In this document: positions 8,263 to 17,714 of the stretch, in pieces
How the letters are laid out: each line of letters starts with the position of its first letter
How positions within the stretch are numbered: position 1 is the stretch's first letter
Assembly: GCA_011605725.1 (NCBI GenBank)
Contig: JAAOZP010000017.1
Coordinates: forward strand, 62,001 to 126,000
Direction of reading: 5' to 3'
DNA: 64,000 nt
Origin: Nitrososphaerota archaeon
GTDB taxonomy: Archaea > Thermoproteota > EX4484-205 > JAAOZP01
The notes under the pieces: model-generated
What the model was told of the DNA's origin: nothing
The model's database searches: none
What the model saw: only the letters and a program-made list of their open reading frames with translations
Position numbers and translations under genes: made by a program

Positions 8263-11200
8263 ATGATTGCGATCTATACCGGACTATGTCCAAGCTGTGG
8301 TGGAGATATTAGTTCAACCAGGCTTGAGAGAGGACTTCCATGCGAAAAATGTTTGCCGAATGAAAGTGTTGAAATCAGTAAAATAGCTTCAGGAAAACTT
8401 AGGGAAATACTGGAAGTCAGGAGGCTTGAGGAGGAGTGGACAAACTTCTTTAAAAAGTTTCTAGGATCCTCACCCTGGAGCCTCCAAGCCTCCTGGGCGA
8501 GAAAAGTTTTTCTTAAAAGATCTTTTGCACTCATAGCGCCTACGGGAGTGGGCAAAACATCTTTCGGAATAAGTATCGCTGCTTTTCTGGCTGAAAAAGG
8601 AAAGAGATCCTACATAATAGTTCCTACGAAAATCCTAGTCGAACAAGTAAAGGAAAAATTGGAGAAAACCGTGGACAGAAATTGGATTATAGCTTTTGGC
8701 GAAATGAACGAGAAAGAGAAGGAGAAAGCTAAGGAAAGGATCCGTAATGGGGACTTCCGAATAATAGTATCGACATCAATGTTCCTATACAAGAACTATG
8801 ATATCATACCTAGACCATTAGATTTTGTCTTCATCGACGATGTGGATTCTTTTCTTAAAACAGCAAAAAACATAGACAAATCATTATACTTAATTAATTT
8901 TGAAAAAGAGGATATTGAAAAGACAATGGAGCTTATAAAAGCGAGAAAACTTCAAGGTGAAGAAGACACTAAGACTTTTTACGAGGAAATTAAAAAGATT
9001 TCTATGAAGGCAAGAGGAGTGATAGTCGTTTCTTCAGCAACTTCAAATCCTCGTAGCAGCAGAATAAGGCTGTATAAGGAACTACTTGGATTTGAAGTGG
9101 GCAAACCTTCCTTCTACATCAGGAATGTGGTTGACGCCTTCTCGTATTCTAAAGAAGAATACGACTTAGTAGACTGGATTAAAAAACTGGGTAAGGGAGG
9201 ACTAGTTTTCGTTTCCTCCGATAAAGGTAAAGAATACGTTAATCACATCGTCCACCTTTTATCGGAAAAAGGTATTAAAGCTCTTTCATACGAAGAACTC
9301 GGAGAAGAAAACATTAGGAAATATGAGAAAGGCGAAATAGATGTTTTAGTCGGCATTGCAAGCTATAAGAATCCGTTGGCACGAGGCATAGATCTACCTC
9401 ATGTAGTTAAATACGCGTTATTCTTCGGCGTTCCAAAGATCGTTATAAGCCTTAAAATCGAGGAAAACGCGATGCATCTTCTTTGGCTTGTTGCTTCAAT
9501 CAGAAGCATTGCATCTAAACATGACTATCTGAAAAAGTTTCTACCGAGAATAGACAGTTGGTTGAGATTTTTGAAACGCTCAACGTCCTTTCTTTCTGAA
9601 GAAGACAGGATTGTCAGTGAAAAAATGAAACTCTATTTAGAACGTATTCGAAGCGAGATAATGGAGTTTTTAGAAGACAGGGAGGTTTCAGAAATCATTG
9701 AGAGGTCAAAGGAGTTATCATTAAGAAGGACGATAGATGGGTTTATACTTACAATTTCAGATGCCACTGCTTATCTCCAAGCGAGTGGAAGGACTTCAAG
9801 ACTGTATGCTCAAGGCTTAACCAAAGGTTTTTCGCTTATACTAATTGATGACGAAAAATCTTTTCATCATCTTCAGAAGAAAGCGAGATGGTTCGATGAG
9901 GAGATAAACTTTGTAGATGTGAACAGTATCAAGTTAGAAAAACTGTTAAAGGAGATTGAAGAAGAAAGGGAAGTAGTGAGGAGAATACTTGAGGACAAGG
10001 CAGGAGGGGAAACACGAGATATTTTGAAACCTGTACTCATTGTCGTAGAGTCGCCGAATAAAGCCAAGACCATAGCAAGTTTCTTCGGTAAACCAATAGC
10101 TAGAGTGCTAAACGGACATAAAGTCTATGAAACCGCCACGGGAGACAACTATCTACTTATAACGGCTTCGCTCGGTCATGTTTTCGACTTGGTTAAAAAT
10201 AAGCATTTCCATGGTGTTCTTATCGATGGCAATAATATAGTACCAGAGTATGAGATTATAGAAGGCAAAGAGAAAATTGTGGAAAGCCTTGTAGAAATAG
10301 GGATGGAGATTGACAGGATTCTAATAGCTACTGACCCAGATACAGAGGGGGAGAAAATTTCGCATGATTTGATGCTTCTTCTGAAACCCTTTGTTAAAGA
10401 CGTGGAACGGATAGAGTTTCACGAGGTTACTAGAAAAGCGATAGTGAAGGCCATAAAAGAACCGAGAAAATTCAATTTGAACATGGTTCAGGCGCAGATC
10501 GTTAGAAGAATTGCAGACAGATGGGTTGGGTTCGAATTATCACAATATTTACAGAAGGTTTTCAATAAGAACTGGCTTTCTGCCGGAAGAGTTCAAACAC
10601 CTGTGTTGGGATGGATAATAGAAAGAGATAACCTTAGCAAGGAGAAAATATTCATAGTATTGGTAACGCTAAAGAAGGATAATAAGATGCTTAGACTGGA
10701 GTTTCCGTTTGAAAATAAAAATGAGGCGGAGAGCTTTTTCGATAGGCTTGAAGAATTAGAATTTAAGGTCGTTGAGGAAAAAGAAGAAACAAGGCTTCCT
10801 CCTCCACCTTATAGAACAGACACCATGCTTAGAGATGCCGGTGATAAACTGAAGTTTAGCCCAACTGAAACCATGCGGCTAGCACAGGATCTTTTCGAAA
10901 TGGGTTACATAACCTACCATAGGACAGACTCAGTAAGGGTTTCTGAAACAGGAATTAGCCTGGCGAAAAAGTATGTAGAAGAAAATTTTTCACCTTCCTA
11001 CTTTCATCCAAGAACATGGAGTAAGGAGGGGGCTCACGAATGCATTAGACCAACTAAGCCTATTGATGTTGAAGATGTTAAGACCATGATGCTTGCAGGC
11101 CAGATAAGAGGCTTAAACAGAGACCATGTTATGCTTTACGATTTGATTTTCAAAAGATTCATAGCAAGTCAGTTAAAGGAATGTAAAGTTAGAGTAGTAA

Positions 11201-11706
11201 GGCTTAGGGTTAAGGCATTTAACATTGAAAAAGACGTTGAGATCGTTAAAGATATTGTGGAAGAAGGCTTTAACCTTTCACTCCCATTAGAGACTCAACC
11301 TTCATTCGAAGGTAGAATACCGGTTTCAACCTGCAAAAAACTCCTACAGAGACCTAAAGCTTACCCGCATACATGGGCAAGCATAGTCCAGGAGATGAAG
11401 GAGAAAGGAATAGGTAGACCTTCAACATACGCTACGATAATTCAAACTTTGTTGGAAAGAGGGTATGTAGTAGAGAGGAAAAGCTTTCTCATACCTACAA
11501 GCCTGGGGAAAACAGTTTATAACTTTCTTAAGAAACATGAAAACATTGTTGAGTTTGTTTCAGAAGGGTTCACAAGAATTTTAGAGGAGAAGATGGATGA
11601 AATCGAGCAAGGAAAAGAGGATTGGCAGAAATTACTGTTCGAACTATATCAAAAGATAGGAGGAGCAATGGAGAGGCTGAAAGGAGTAGAAAAAAATGCT
11701 GCTTAA
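8263..11706 (+). CDS. rgy: reverse gyrase
   Basis: This 1147-aa enzyme introduces positive supercoils in DNA and marks growth at high temperature. The order is an N-terminal zinc finger (Cys9, Cys12, Cys27, Cys30), a helicase-like half with Walker A APTGVGKTS (~91-99) and DDVD (~191-194), then a type IA topoisomerase half starting with the TOPRIM motif VESPNKAKT (~596) and ATDPDTEGE, with catalytic Tyr885 in GYITYHRTDS. The usual second zinc finger, which sits in the TOPRIM part before the ATDPDTEGE motif, is absent here: HGVLIDGNNIVPEYE runs directly into the next helix. The ATG at 8263 follows GGGGAGG at a suitable distance. The gene converges on pyrG, 28 bases apart. It carries no intein. 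Confidence 0.97.
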   Translation: MIAIYTGLCPSCGGDISSTRLERGLPCEKCLPNESVEISKIASGKLREILEVRRLEEEWTNFFKKFLGSSPWSLQASWARKVFLKRSFALIAPTGVGKTSFGISIAAFLAEKGKRSYIIVPTKILVEQVKEKLEKTVDRNWIIAFGEMNEKEKEKAKERIRNGDFRIIVSTSMFLYKNYDIIPRPLDFVFIDDVDSFLKTAKNIDKSLYLINFEKEDIEKTMELIKARKLQGEEDTKTFYEEIKKISMKARGVIVVSSATSNPRSSRIRLYKELLGFEVGKPSFYIRNVVDAFSYSKEEYDLVDWIKKLGKGGLVFVSSDKGKEYVNHIVHLLSEKGIKALSYEELGEENIRKYEKGEIDVLVGIASYKNPLARGIDLPHVVKYALFFGVPKIVISLKIEENAMHLLWLVASIRSIASKHDYLKKFLPRIDSWLRFLKRSTSFLSEEDRIVSEKMKLYLERIRSEIMEFLEDREVSEIIERSKELSLRRTIDGFILTISDATAYLQASGRTSRLYAQGLTKGFSLILIDDEKSFHHLQKKARWFDEEINFVDVNSIKLEKLLKEIEEEREVVRRILEDKAGGETRDILKPVLIVVESPNKAKTIASFFGKPIARVLNGHKVYETATGDNYLLITASLGHVFDLVKNKHFHGVLIDGNNIVPEYEIIEGKEKIVESLVEIGMEIDRILIATDPDTEGEKISHDLMLLLKPFVKDVERIEFHEVTRKAIVKAIKEPRKFNLNMVQAQIVRRIADRWVGFELSQYLQKVFNKNWLSAGRVQTPVLGWIIERDNLSKEKIFIVLVTLKKDNKMLRLEFPFENKNEAESFFDRLEELEFKVVEEKEETRLPPPPYRTDTMLRDAGDKLKFSPTETMRLAQDLFEMGYITYHRTDSVRVSETGISLAKKYVEENFSPSYFHPRTWSKEGAHECIRPTKPIDVEDVKTMMLAGQIRGLNRDHVMLYDLIFKRFIASQLKECKVRVVRLRVKAFNIEKDVEIVKDIVEEGFNLSLPLETQPSFEGRIPVSTCKKLLQRPKAYPHTWASIVQEMKEKGIGRPSTYATIIQTLLERGYVVERKSFLIPTSLGKTVYNFLKKHENIVEFVSEGFTRILEEKMDEIEQGKEDWQKLLFELYQKIGGAMERLKGVEKNAA

Positions 11707-11734
11707 GCATTATCATCTTATTCTGCAAAACTAA

Positions 11735-13357
11735 TCATCCTTCGACGCAGGCATCTATAAAACCCTTAAAAAGTGGTGCAGGTTTAAGAGGCCTCGACTT
11801 AAACTCGGGATGAGCCTGCGTCGCCACAAAAAAGGGGTGATTAACGAGCTCGATGAACTCTACAAGCCTACCGTCCGGAGAGACTCCGGAGAAAACCATT
11901 CCATGCTTCTGAAGAACCTCATGATACTTAGGATTCACCTCATACCGATGCCTATGTCTCTCGTAAACCAGTGAAGCCCCCCCGTAAAGTTTAGAGACCA
12001 ATGTACCTGGCTTCAAGACAGCAGGGTATGCACCTAGCCGCATAGAAGCCCCGTATCTGGATTCTTTCAATATTTCCTTCTGTTCCGGAAGAATATCGAT
12101 AACAGGGTGAGGCGTACCCGGGTCAAACTCGGTTGAATTAGCTTTCTCCAGTCCGATGACGTTTCTCGCATACTCTACGACTGCGAGTTGAAGCCCTAGG
12201 CAGAGACCTAGAAAGGGCATTTTCTTAACCCTAACATATTTTATCGCAGCTATTTTACCTTCGATGCCCTTAGTGCCGAAGCCGCCAGGAACAATCACCC
12301 CATTAAGCTCGTCAAGAATAGAGAGTTTATCAGAATCTTTTTCGAAATCCGTTGAATCCATAAACTTGAAAACCGGTTTCAGAAAATTGGCTGCGCACGC
12401 ATGTTTAACTGCCTCTATTACAGAAATATAGGCGTCCGGAAGCCTGTATTCACCGATCTCGAAATATTTCCCAACTATCCCTATCGTTACTTTCCGCGAG
12501 GCATTGTTCAAAGCATCAACGAAATGCTTCCAGTCGTCAAGCTTAGGTTCTCTCAGCCCAATGCCAAACTTTTCCAAAATCTTTTTCCCAAGATTCTGCT
12601 GTTCAAATATTAATGGAAGCTCATAAACGTTCTCTAAGTCCGGGTTTGAGATAATATGATCCTTCGGCACGTTGCAGAATACTGATATCTTCTCCTTCCT
12701 AACGTCATCTATGAAGCCTTCAGCCCTACAGATTATAAAGTCTGGCTGTATTCCAAGTTCACCTAGCTTTTCAACTGATTGTTGAACAGGCTTAGTCTTC
12801 ATCTCGCCAAGATGCTTAGGAATCGGAAGATAAGCTACATGTACGAATATCACCTTGTCTCCATCACCCTTCATCATTCTCGCAGCCATATAGTAGATTT
12901 CGCTCTGATACTCGCCAACGGTTCCACCTATCTCGACGATGGTGAAGTCGGCTTCAGCCTCTTCAGCCGCAACTCTAATTCTCCGTTTTATTTCATCAGT
13001 TATATGCGGAATAACCTCAACAGTCTTGCCCAAGTATTCACCCCTTCTTTCCCTCTCGATAACCGCCCCGTATATTTGGCCGGTTGTAATATTGTTTTTC
13101 CTAGGAATGTTTATGTCCAAGAATCTCTCATAGTGTCCAAGATCCTGATCTATCTCCCCAGCATCCTCAGTAACCCAGACCTCACCGTGCTCAGTCGGCC
13201 TAAGGGTGCCGGCGTCATAGTTTAGATAGGGATCTATCTTTACAGCCGTTACCCGGAAGCCTCTGGCTTGAAGAATCTTTCCTATCGAAGCTGCAGTAAT
13301 GCCCTTTCCTATCCCGCTGATAACACCCCCAGTTACAAATATGTAGTTTGTACGCAT
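11735..13357 (-). CDS. pyrG: CTP synthase
   Basis: The N-terminal amidoligase domain starts with YIFVTGGVISGIGKGI, the signature P-loop of CTP synthases, and the C-terminal class I glutamine amidotransferase domain has the nucleophile elbow GLCLGLQ and a His-Pro-Glu in ATQAHPEF. The enzyme makes CTP from UTP with ATP and glutamine in the cytosol. Length (540 aa) is normal. The ATG at 13357 gives the family-like start MRTNYIFVTGG; a GTG four codons upstream would add MISA and is considered less likely. It stands alone as an operon. Confidence 0.96.
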   Translation of the reverse strand: MRTNYIFVTGGVISGIGKGITAASIGKILQARGFRVTAVKIDPYLNYDAGTLRPTEHGEVWVTEDAGEIDQDLGHYERFLDINIPRKNNITTGQIYGAVIERERRGEYLGKTVEVIPHITDEIKRRIRVAAEEAEADFTIVEIGGTVGEYQSEIYYMAARMMKGDGDKVIFVHVAYLPIPKHLGEMKTKPVQQSVEKLGELGIQPDFIICRAEGFIDDVRKEKISVFCNVPKDHIISNPDLENVYELPLIFEQQNLGKKILEKFGIGLREPKLDDWKHFVDALNNASRKVTIGIVGKYFEIGEYRLPDAYISVIEAVKHACAANFLKPVFKFMDSTDFEKDSDKLSILDELNGVIVPGGFGTKGIEGKIAAIKYVRVKKMPFLGLCLGLQLAVVEYARNVIGLEKANSTEFDPGTPHPVIDILPEQKEILKESRYGASMRLGAYPAVLKPGTLVSKLYGGASLVYERHRHRYEVNPKYHEVLQKHGMVFSGVSPDGRLVEFIELVNHPFFVATQAHPEFKSRPLKPAPLFKGFIDACVEG

Positions 13358-13474
13358 GGCGGAAATCACGGCAACCCTGTAATAAGCCTTTCGCCAGTAA
13401 CTGTGGAAAATTGCCCCTAATCACTCCTTTTCCACTACCATTATTTAGCAACTGCGCTAGAGGAGCTGGAATAG

Positions 13475-13486
13475 TAGTGCGCGCTA
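13475..13486. repeat. near-palindrome TAGTGCGCGCTA
   Basis: One base away from the perfect palindrome at 1547-1558, located in the short gap between the sulfatase-like gene's stop and the upstream region of pyrG. Confidence 0.3.
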
Positions 13487-13514
13487 CCGGGTTGGAGAAA
13501 GAGACGAGGGATTC

Positions 13515-14891
13515 TTAACCCGGAGAAGCCTCATACCTGCCCTGCAGACCCCGAACAACCCATGGCGTCTCAGACCTGTGGAAGTACACTCCATAGTATG
13601 AAGAGAGCATTGCAGCTTTATCCCTCCTATCATCTATCAAATTCCTAGTCTCTCCGGGATCATCGACCAGGTTGTATAGTTCATCCGGTTGCCCCTCAGG
13701 TCTCTTTATATAGCTCCACTCCCTATCCCTTATGCACCTGTCTACAGCTTCATGGTAGCCTGCAATAATGTGGCTCCTATGCTCCTCCCTCCCGTTCCTA
13801 ATCACATCTAGAAAGCTTCGCCCCTGCATGCATCTAGACTCAGATTCTAATCCAAGGGCTTCCAGAGCAGTTGGTAAAACATCCGGCAACTGTATGAGAG
13901 CATATACATCCTTATGTTCACAGCCCGGTAAATATGCGATGAACGGAACCTTCAGCAGCTCGCTATACATTCTATCCGGACCCTTAAGAAATTTCCCATG
14001 GTCAGCAAGCGGATGCCCGTGATCGGCAGTTACAATCATGATTGAGTCATCGTAGAATCCAAGCTCCTCTAGGGCTTCAAGCAGAATTCCGAAGCAATGG
14101 TCTACGAAAGATGCTTCGCCAGCATATAAGCCCCTAATGTAGTCTATTTGCTCCTCAGTAGCCCAGCTCCTAGCGTATCCGCCCATAGGCAGTATTAGTC
14201 TAGGACCATTATACGAGGGGTCTGTGTAAGTATCGAATCGTGGAGGCGGATCCCATGGCTCATGCGGGTCGAAACAGTCAATCCAGAGGAATACATTTCT
14301 ATGCGCACGGTTCTCCTTAAGCCACTTAGCAGCTTCACTAAACACCCTAGCTGGGAAATAATCTTCCTCGGATTTGAAGTCATCCGTGTTCGCCAGATAT
14401 CTTGCGATAAGCCTTCTCCAATTCTCAGGATAATTCTCGTTAAAAAATTTCTCAACCTTCCTCTTTGGAGGAGAGGATACATGGGCGTCATACTCCTGCC
14501 CCCTTATCCACCTGAAGCAGTGGAAGCTCCTGTGATAGTTCATGTCAGGCCTAAACAAGTGGTATGTGTCAGATATTAGCCCGCAAACAAAGCCACGTTT
14601 AGACAATATGTCGGCTGCAGTAATATCCTTCGGATATGGTAGAAGAGGCTGCCAAGGCCTATATGGCAGAGAGAACATCCCAGTTAATATCTCGTATCTA
14701 ACGGGGATTGTAGGTAAACCGGATGGATACGCATTATGGAAAACAATGCTTCTCCTTGCAAAAGAGTCCAGATTAGGAGTTTTACACGCAGGCACATTCT
14801 TAAAGATCCCCTTACCCCCATTGTAATAGCTAACATGATCCTGCCTGAAACTGTCCAGGATAATCAGTATGAAGTTCCTAACAGTACTCAT
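13515..14891 (-). CDS. sulfatase-like hydrolase (alkaline phosphatase superfamily) with Thr at the nucleophile site
   Basis: This 458-aa protein has the fold signatures of sulfatases: an N-terminal metal site (IILDSFRQDHVSY), the active-site loop ahead of LTG, and the C-terminal metal site TADHGHPLADHG, followed by the usual C-terminal subdomain (GRSFLDVI, YNLVDDPGETRNL). In sulfatases the loop reads C/S-x-P-x-R before LTG, the first residue becoming formylglycine. Here it is T-I-P-V-R, so formylglycine cannot form by the known route. Thr is the nucleophile in related nucleotide pyrophosphatases, so a phosphodiesterase or phosphomonoesterase activity is plausible. A TATA-like CTTTTATAC lies about 45 bases before the ATG. 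No neighbouring sulfur gene supports a sulfatase role. Confidence 0.85.
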   Translation of the reverse strand: MSTVRNFILIILDSFRQDHVSYYNGGKGIFKNVPACKTPNLDSFARRSIVFHNAYPSGLPTIPVRYEILTGMFSLPYRPWQPLLPYPKDITAADILSKRGFVCGLISDTYHLFRPDMNYHRSFHCFRWIRGQEYDAHVSSPPKRKVEKFFNENYPENWRRLIARYLANTDDFKSEEDYFPARVFSEAAKWLKENRAHRNVFLWIDCFDPHEPWDPPPRFDTYTDPSYNGPRLILPMGGYARSWATEEQIDYIRGLYAGEASFVDHCFGILLEALEELGFYDDSIMIVTADHGHPLADHGKFLKGPDRMYSELLKVPFIAYLPGCEHKDVYALIQLPDVLPTALEALGLESESRCMQGRSFLDVIRNGREEHRSHIIAGYHEAVDRCIRDREWSYIKRPEGQPDELYNLVDDPGETRNLIDDRRDKAAMLSSYYGVYFHRSETPWVVRGLQGRYEASPG

Positions 14892-14998
14892 CTTCCTATC
14901 CGCCTCTAACCAGGATTTTAAGATGTAACGACGTATAAAAGCATATGTTCAAAAAAAGCCCTTATGCTATTAGGTAATTTTTAAAACATTTTCAGAGA

Positions 14999-15088
14999 AT
15001 GTTAAGTCAGCTCGTTTTGGAGATTCCACGGATTGAAGCAGATATAGATGAGGTTTACAAGATTGTTAAGGAGAATTTGACTTGTTAA
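14999..15088 (+). CDS. possible micro-gene or gene remnant, 29 aa
   Basis: A 29-codon frame (MLSQLVLEIPRIEADIDEV and on) sits behind a TATA-like AATTTTTAAAACATTTT. The amphipathic, acidic-helical composition looks coding, but there is no ribosome site, and it may be the tail of a decayed gene. I do not recognise it. Confidence 0.25.
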   Translation: MLSQLVLEIPRIEADIDEVYKIVKENLTC

Positions 15089-15145
15089 TGTCTTCAGAAA
15101 AGCCTGTATGAAAAAGCATAAGAGTATCAAAAAGTTTTTTAAGAC

Positions 15146-16183
15146 TTGAATAATCGTGCACACGTCTTGAGGTTCATAAGATGTAGGGAAATAGCTCCAC
15201 GCCTTAAGGGGAGGGTTGCGATAATCGGTGCTGGACCAGCTGGTTTGACCGCGGCAGGCTCCTTGATCTGCGAGGGGGTTGAAGTTGATGTTTACGACAT
15301 GCTGCCGGAAGCAGGGGGTCTATTATTATTCGGCATTCCCGAGTTCAGAATTCCTAAGAAAGGGGTTAGGGAGGGCGTGAAAGAGCTTCAGGAAAAAGGG
15401 GTTAGTTTCCACCTTCGCAAGAAGATTCATGATTCAGACGACTTTGACATCGATTTTAGCGAGATAGTTGGGAAGTATGATGCTACTCTGATAGCTACTG
15501 GAGCATGGGAGCCGCGTAGGCTGAACGTGGAGGGGGAGGAGCTGAATGGCATTTTCCACGCGGCACCCTACATTGTGAAATACTATTTGACGAAGTACGG
15601 CTACTCCACTCCTTCAAGCCTTCCGAGCCTAGGAAGCTCCGTCGCAGTAATCGGAGCTGGTTTAACAGCAGTAGACTCAGCTCTCCTAGCTCTTGAAACA
15701 GGTGTTAAAGAGGTTATGCTAGTGTATAGGAGAACAAGGAGAGAGGCGCCAGCTGGCGAGAAAGAGCTTAAAATGCTTGAGGAAAAAGGTGTTAAAATAG
15801 TTGAGCTTAAGGCTCCCGTCGGGTTCAAGGGTGAAGACGGAAAGGTTAGGCAAATGATCACCATAGACATTAAACTGGGCCCACCCGACAGGAGTGGGAG
15901 ACCCTCGCCAATACCCGTCCCTGGGTCTGAAAAAGTGTTTGAAGTTGATTCAGTAATAGTTGCGACAGGAGGGGTTTCGACACCACCTTTCAAGAAACAT
16001 ACGGACAAGATACGTGTGAGTGAAGACGGCAGGATAATCGTTGACGATAAGAGGAGAACGACTTTGAAAGGGGTTTTCGCGGCGGGGGACGTTGAATCCG
16101 GACCCTCTCTGATAGGGCCAGCTTTAAAATCCGGTTTAATCGCAGCAGAATCAATAAAGGAGTATCTGACAAAACGAGTGTAA
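15146..16183 (+). CDS. GltD-like FAD/NAD(P)H oxidoreductase without the ferredoxin domain
   Basis: This 345-aa flavoprotein resembles the glutamate synthase small subunit / NfnB family. The first dinucleotide fold has VAIIGAGPAGLTAAG (~28-42) with MLPEAGGLLLFGIPEFRIPK, and the second NAD(P)H fold has VAVIGAGLTAVDSALLAL (~170-187) followed by YRRTRREAPAG. The C-terminal FAD motif GVFAAGDVESGPSLIGPAL closes the site. The N-terminal iron-sulfur domain of GltD proper is missing, so it must receive or donate electrons through another partner. TTG at 15146 is the longest start; no ATG lies before the first fold. It is transcribed alone. The physiological partner cannot be told from context. Confidence 0.85.
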   Translation: MNNRAHVLRFIRCREIAPRLKGRVAIIGAGPAGLTAAGSLICEGVEVDVYDMLPEAGGLLLFGIPEFRIPKKGVREGVKELQEKGVSFHLRKKIHDSDDFDIDFSEIVGKYDATLIATGAWEPRRLNVEGEELNGIFHAAPYIVKYYLTKYGYSTPSSLPSLGSSVAVIGAGLTAVDSALLALETGVKEVMLVYRRTRREAPAGEKELKMLEEKGVKIVELKAPVGFKGEDGKVRQMITIDIKLGPPDRSGRPSPIPVPGSEKVFEVDSVIVATGGVSTPPFKKHTDKIRVSEDGRIIVDDKRRTTLKGVFAAGDVESGPSLIGPALKSGLIAAESIKEYLTKRV

Positions 16184-16241
16184 TGTTTCACCAGCAAATG
16201 CTACCAGGTTCCTATGGTTTAAGATTTTTAATGAAACGCGT

Positions 16242-17303
16242 TTAAAAATCCCATTCAACAGGCACTTCCCTGTCTTCAATCGCAGACCGGTGGATTGCTT
16301 CAAGTATGGCCTGAACTCTTAACCCCTCGATTGCTGGAGAAAACAGGGGCCTGCCTTCTTTAACCGACTCTATGAACTTTCGAATCCTCATCTTGTATAT
16401 GTCTACGTTAGGCATCTGGTCCTGTGGCCTAACAGTCACCCTAACACCTTGAATCTCCCTGTATACTTCGAAAGGATCCAGCTGGGCTCCGCCGTTTGTC
16501 CCAAGTAATTCAACGCTAAACCTGTCTCTATCTATGAATGAAGCCCAGTTCGTCTCAAGAAGCATTGTGAAATCATTCTTAAACTTAACCATGCCGAAAG
16601 CGTTGTCTTCAACCTCAAACTCCGTCGGGTTCCATGTTCCACCCCAGCAGCCTCGCCGGGCCATTTCAGGATTATTCCCAAACTTTGTGTAAAAAACTCC
16701 GAACGCTGATTTAGGCTTAGGAAAGTTCATAATGTACATCGCGAAGTCGACAGCGTAACAACCTATGTCGAGCAACGGGCCTGCGCCTGCAAGCGTCTTA
16801 CTAAAGAAAGTTTTTCTCGGAGGTATCCCCCATCTTCTCAAAGCAAGTGCCCTGCAATAGTAGATTTCACCAAGCTCGCCAGCGTTAACCATGTTCCTCA
16901 GCATGTTTAAGTCGGGCCTGAACCTAGTTTGGAAGCCGACGATAAGAATCCTACCTGTCTTCCTAGAGGCCTCATACATTTCCAACGCGTCCCTAAGGTT
17001 GCCAGCCATAGGTTTCTCCGTCAAAACATGCGCACCAGCCTTCAACGCTGCGACTGTAGGATCCTTGTGGAACATGTTCGGAGTGCAAACGCTCACTGCG
17101 TCAAGCTCCTCCTTTTCAAACATACTGTTGAAATCCGTATAATACCTTGGTATTTTAAAATCCTCAGCTAAGCTTCTCGCAGCAGCAGCATCAATATCAG
17201 CACACGCAGCAATCTCAACATCATTCATCTCCTTGTAGTGTGGAACATGAGTTCCCCTTGCTATTCCGCCGCAACCAACTATCCCAACTCTGATCCTGCC
17301 CAT
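16242..17303 (-). CDS. Gfo/Idh/MocA family dehydrogenase
   Basis: The N-terminal Rossmann fold begins VGIVGCGGIARGTHVPHY, the family-typical EKPMAGNL motif holds the conserved lysine (near residue 95), and the C-terminal alpha/beta domain contains GPLLDIGCYAVDFAMYIM. The family oxidises or reduces sugars, inositols or related polyols with NAD(P). Length (353 aa) is normal. The substrate is not evident. Sugar-related enzymes nearby (inositol-phosphatase family, GH1, GH130) fit a role in sugar or polyol metabolism. ATG at 17303 is followed directly by the fold, so this start is firm. Confidence 0.9.
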   Translation of the reverse strand: MGRIRVGIVGCGGIARGTHVPHYKEMNDVEIAACADIDAAAARSLAEDFKIPRYYTDFNSMFEKEELDAVSVCTPNMFHKDPTVAALKAGAHVLTEKPMAGNLRDALEMYEASRKTGRILIVGFQTRFRPDLNMLRNMVNAGELGEIYYCRALALRRWGIPPRKTFFSKTLAGAGPLLDIGCYAVDFAMYIMNFPKPKSAFGVFYTKFGNNPEMARRGCWGGTWNPTEFEVEDNAFGMVKFKNDFTMLLETNWASFIDRDRFSVELLGTNGGAQLDPFEVYREIQGVRVTVRPQDQMPNVDIYKMRIRKFIESVKEGRPLFSPAIEGLRVQAILEAIHRSAIEDREVPVEWDF

Positions 17304-17714
17304 TTCAACCTGGCGGGGAAAGAGGTTTTTAATAAGGATTTAGTTGAACCATCTTTTTACGGCAGGCAGATTCTAACGTCTCTCCGCATTATGGAGAAGG
17401 TTTCGGGTTCACATGTTTAAAGCCTGTTCTATCGGTTTAAACAAGTTTAAAAATAATCCCTTCATAAGCATTTCTGCAACATTTGCTCTCATTATAATAT
17501 TCATGCTGGAGCTCAGTCGGCGGTTGCAAGAATGATGGAAAGGCTTCCCCAGCATATGGTTATTTTTCATGTAGGCGAAGAAACCGATAAAATGTGAATA
17601 TTCTCATGCAAATCAGTTCTTTAAACTTTTTAATACAGCATTTTAATGGATCATATCGATGAGGAATGGAGGTGATCTCTGAATAGTGATGAGAAACTCC
17701 ATTCTGACTCGAGT
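17304..17714. other. 411-base gap holding a transcript-like element
   Basis: The right half contains a TATA-like CTTTTTAATA at 17627-17636 on the plus strand and, about 25 bases further, the hairpin/C-D-box-like element described separately. The left half (17304-17620) contains promoter-like AT tracts for the dehydrogenase gene, and I see no gene in it. Confidence 0.4.
17652..17712 (+). ncRNA. possible C/D-box-like RNA or sequestered ribosome-site leader
   Basis: In plus-strand order there are GATGA (17658-17662, C-like), CTGA (17679-17682, D'-like), a perfect GTGATGA (17686-17692, C'-like) and CTGA (17704-17707, D-like), with a 4-base D'-C' spacer, the layout of an archaeal C/D guide RNA. 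A TATA-like element ends ~20 bases before. Against this, GAATGGAG (17664-17671) and CTCCATTC (17697-17704) are perfectly complementary, so the two guides would pair with each other. The same stretch contains GGAGGTGATC (17668-17677), a near-perfect ribosome-binding site, 8 bases before GTGATG, opening only a 10-codon frame. It may therefore be a hairpin that hides a ribosome site. The 3' end abuts the stop of the opposing phosphatase-family gene. Confidence 0.35.

Noticed and set aside
12401..13225. Plus-strand open frames inside the CTP synthase gene
   Set aside because: They are antisense to a clearly conserved gene and show no protein features.
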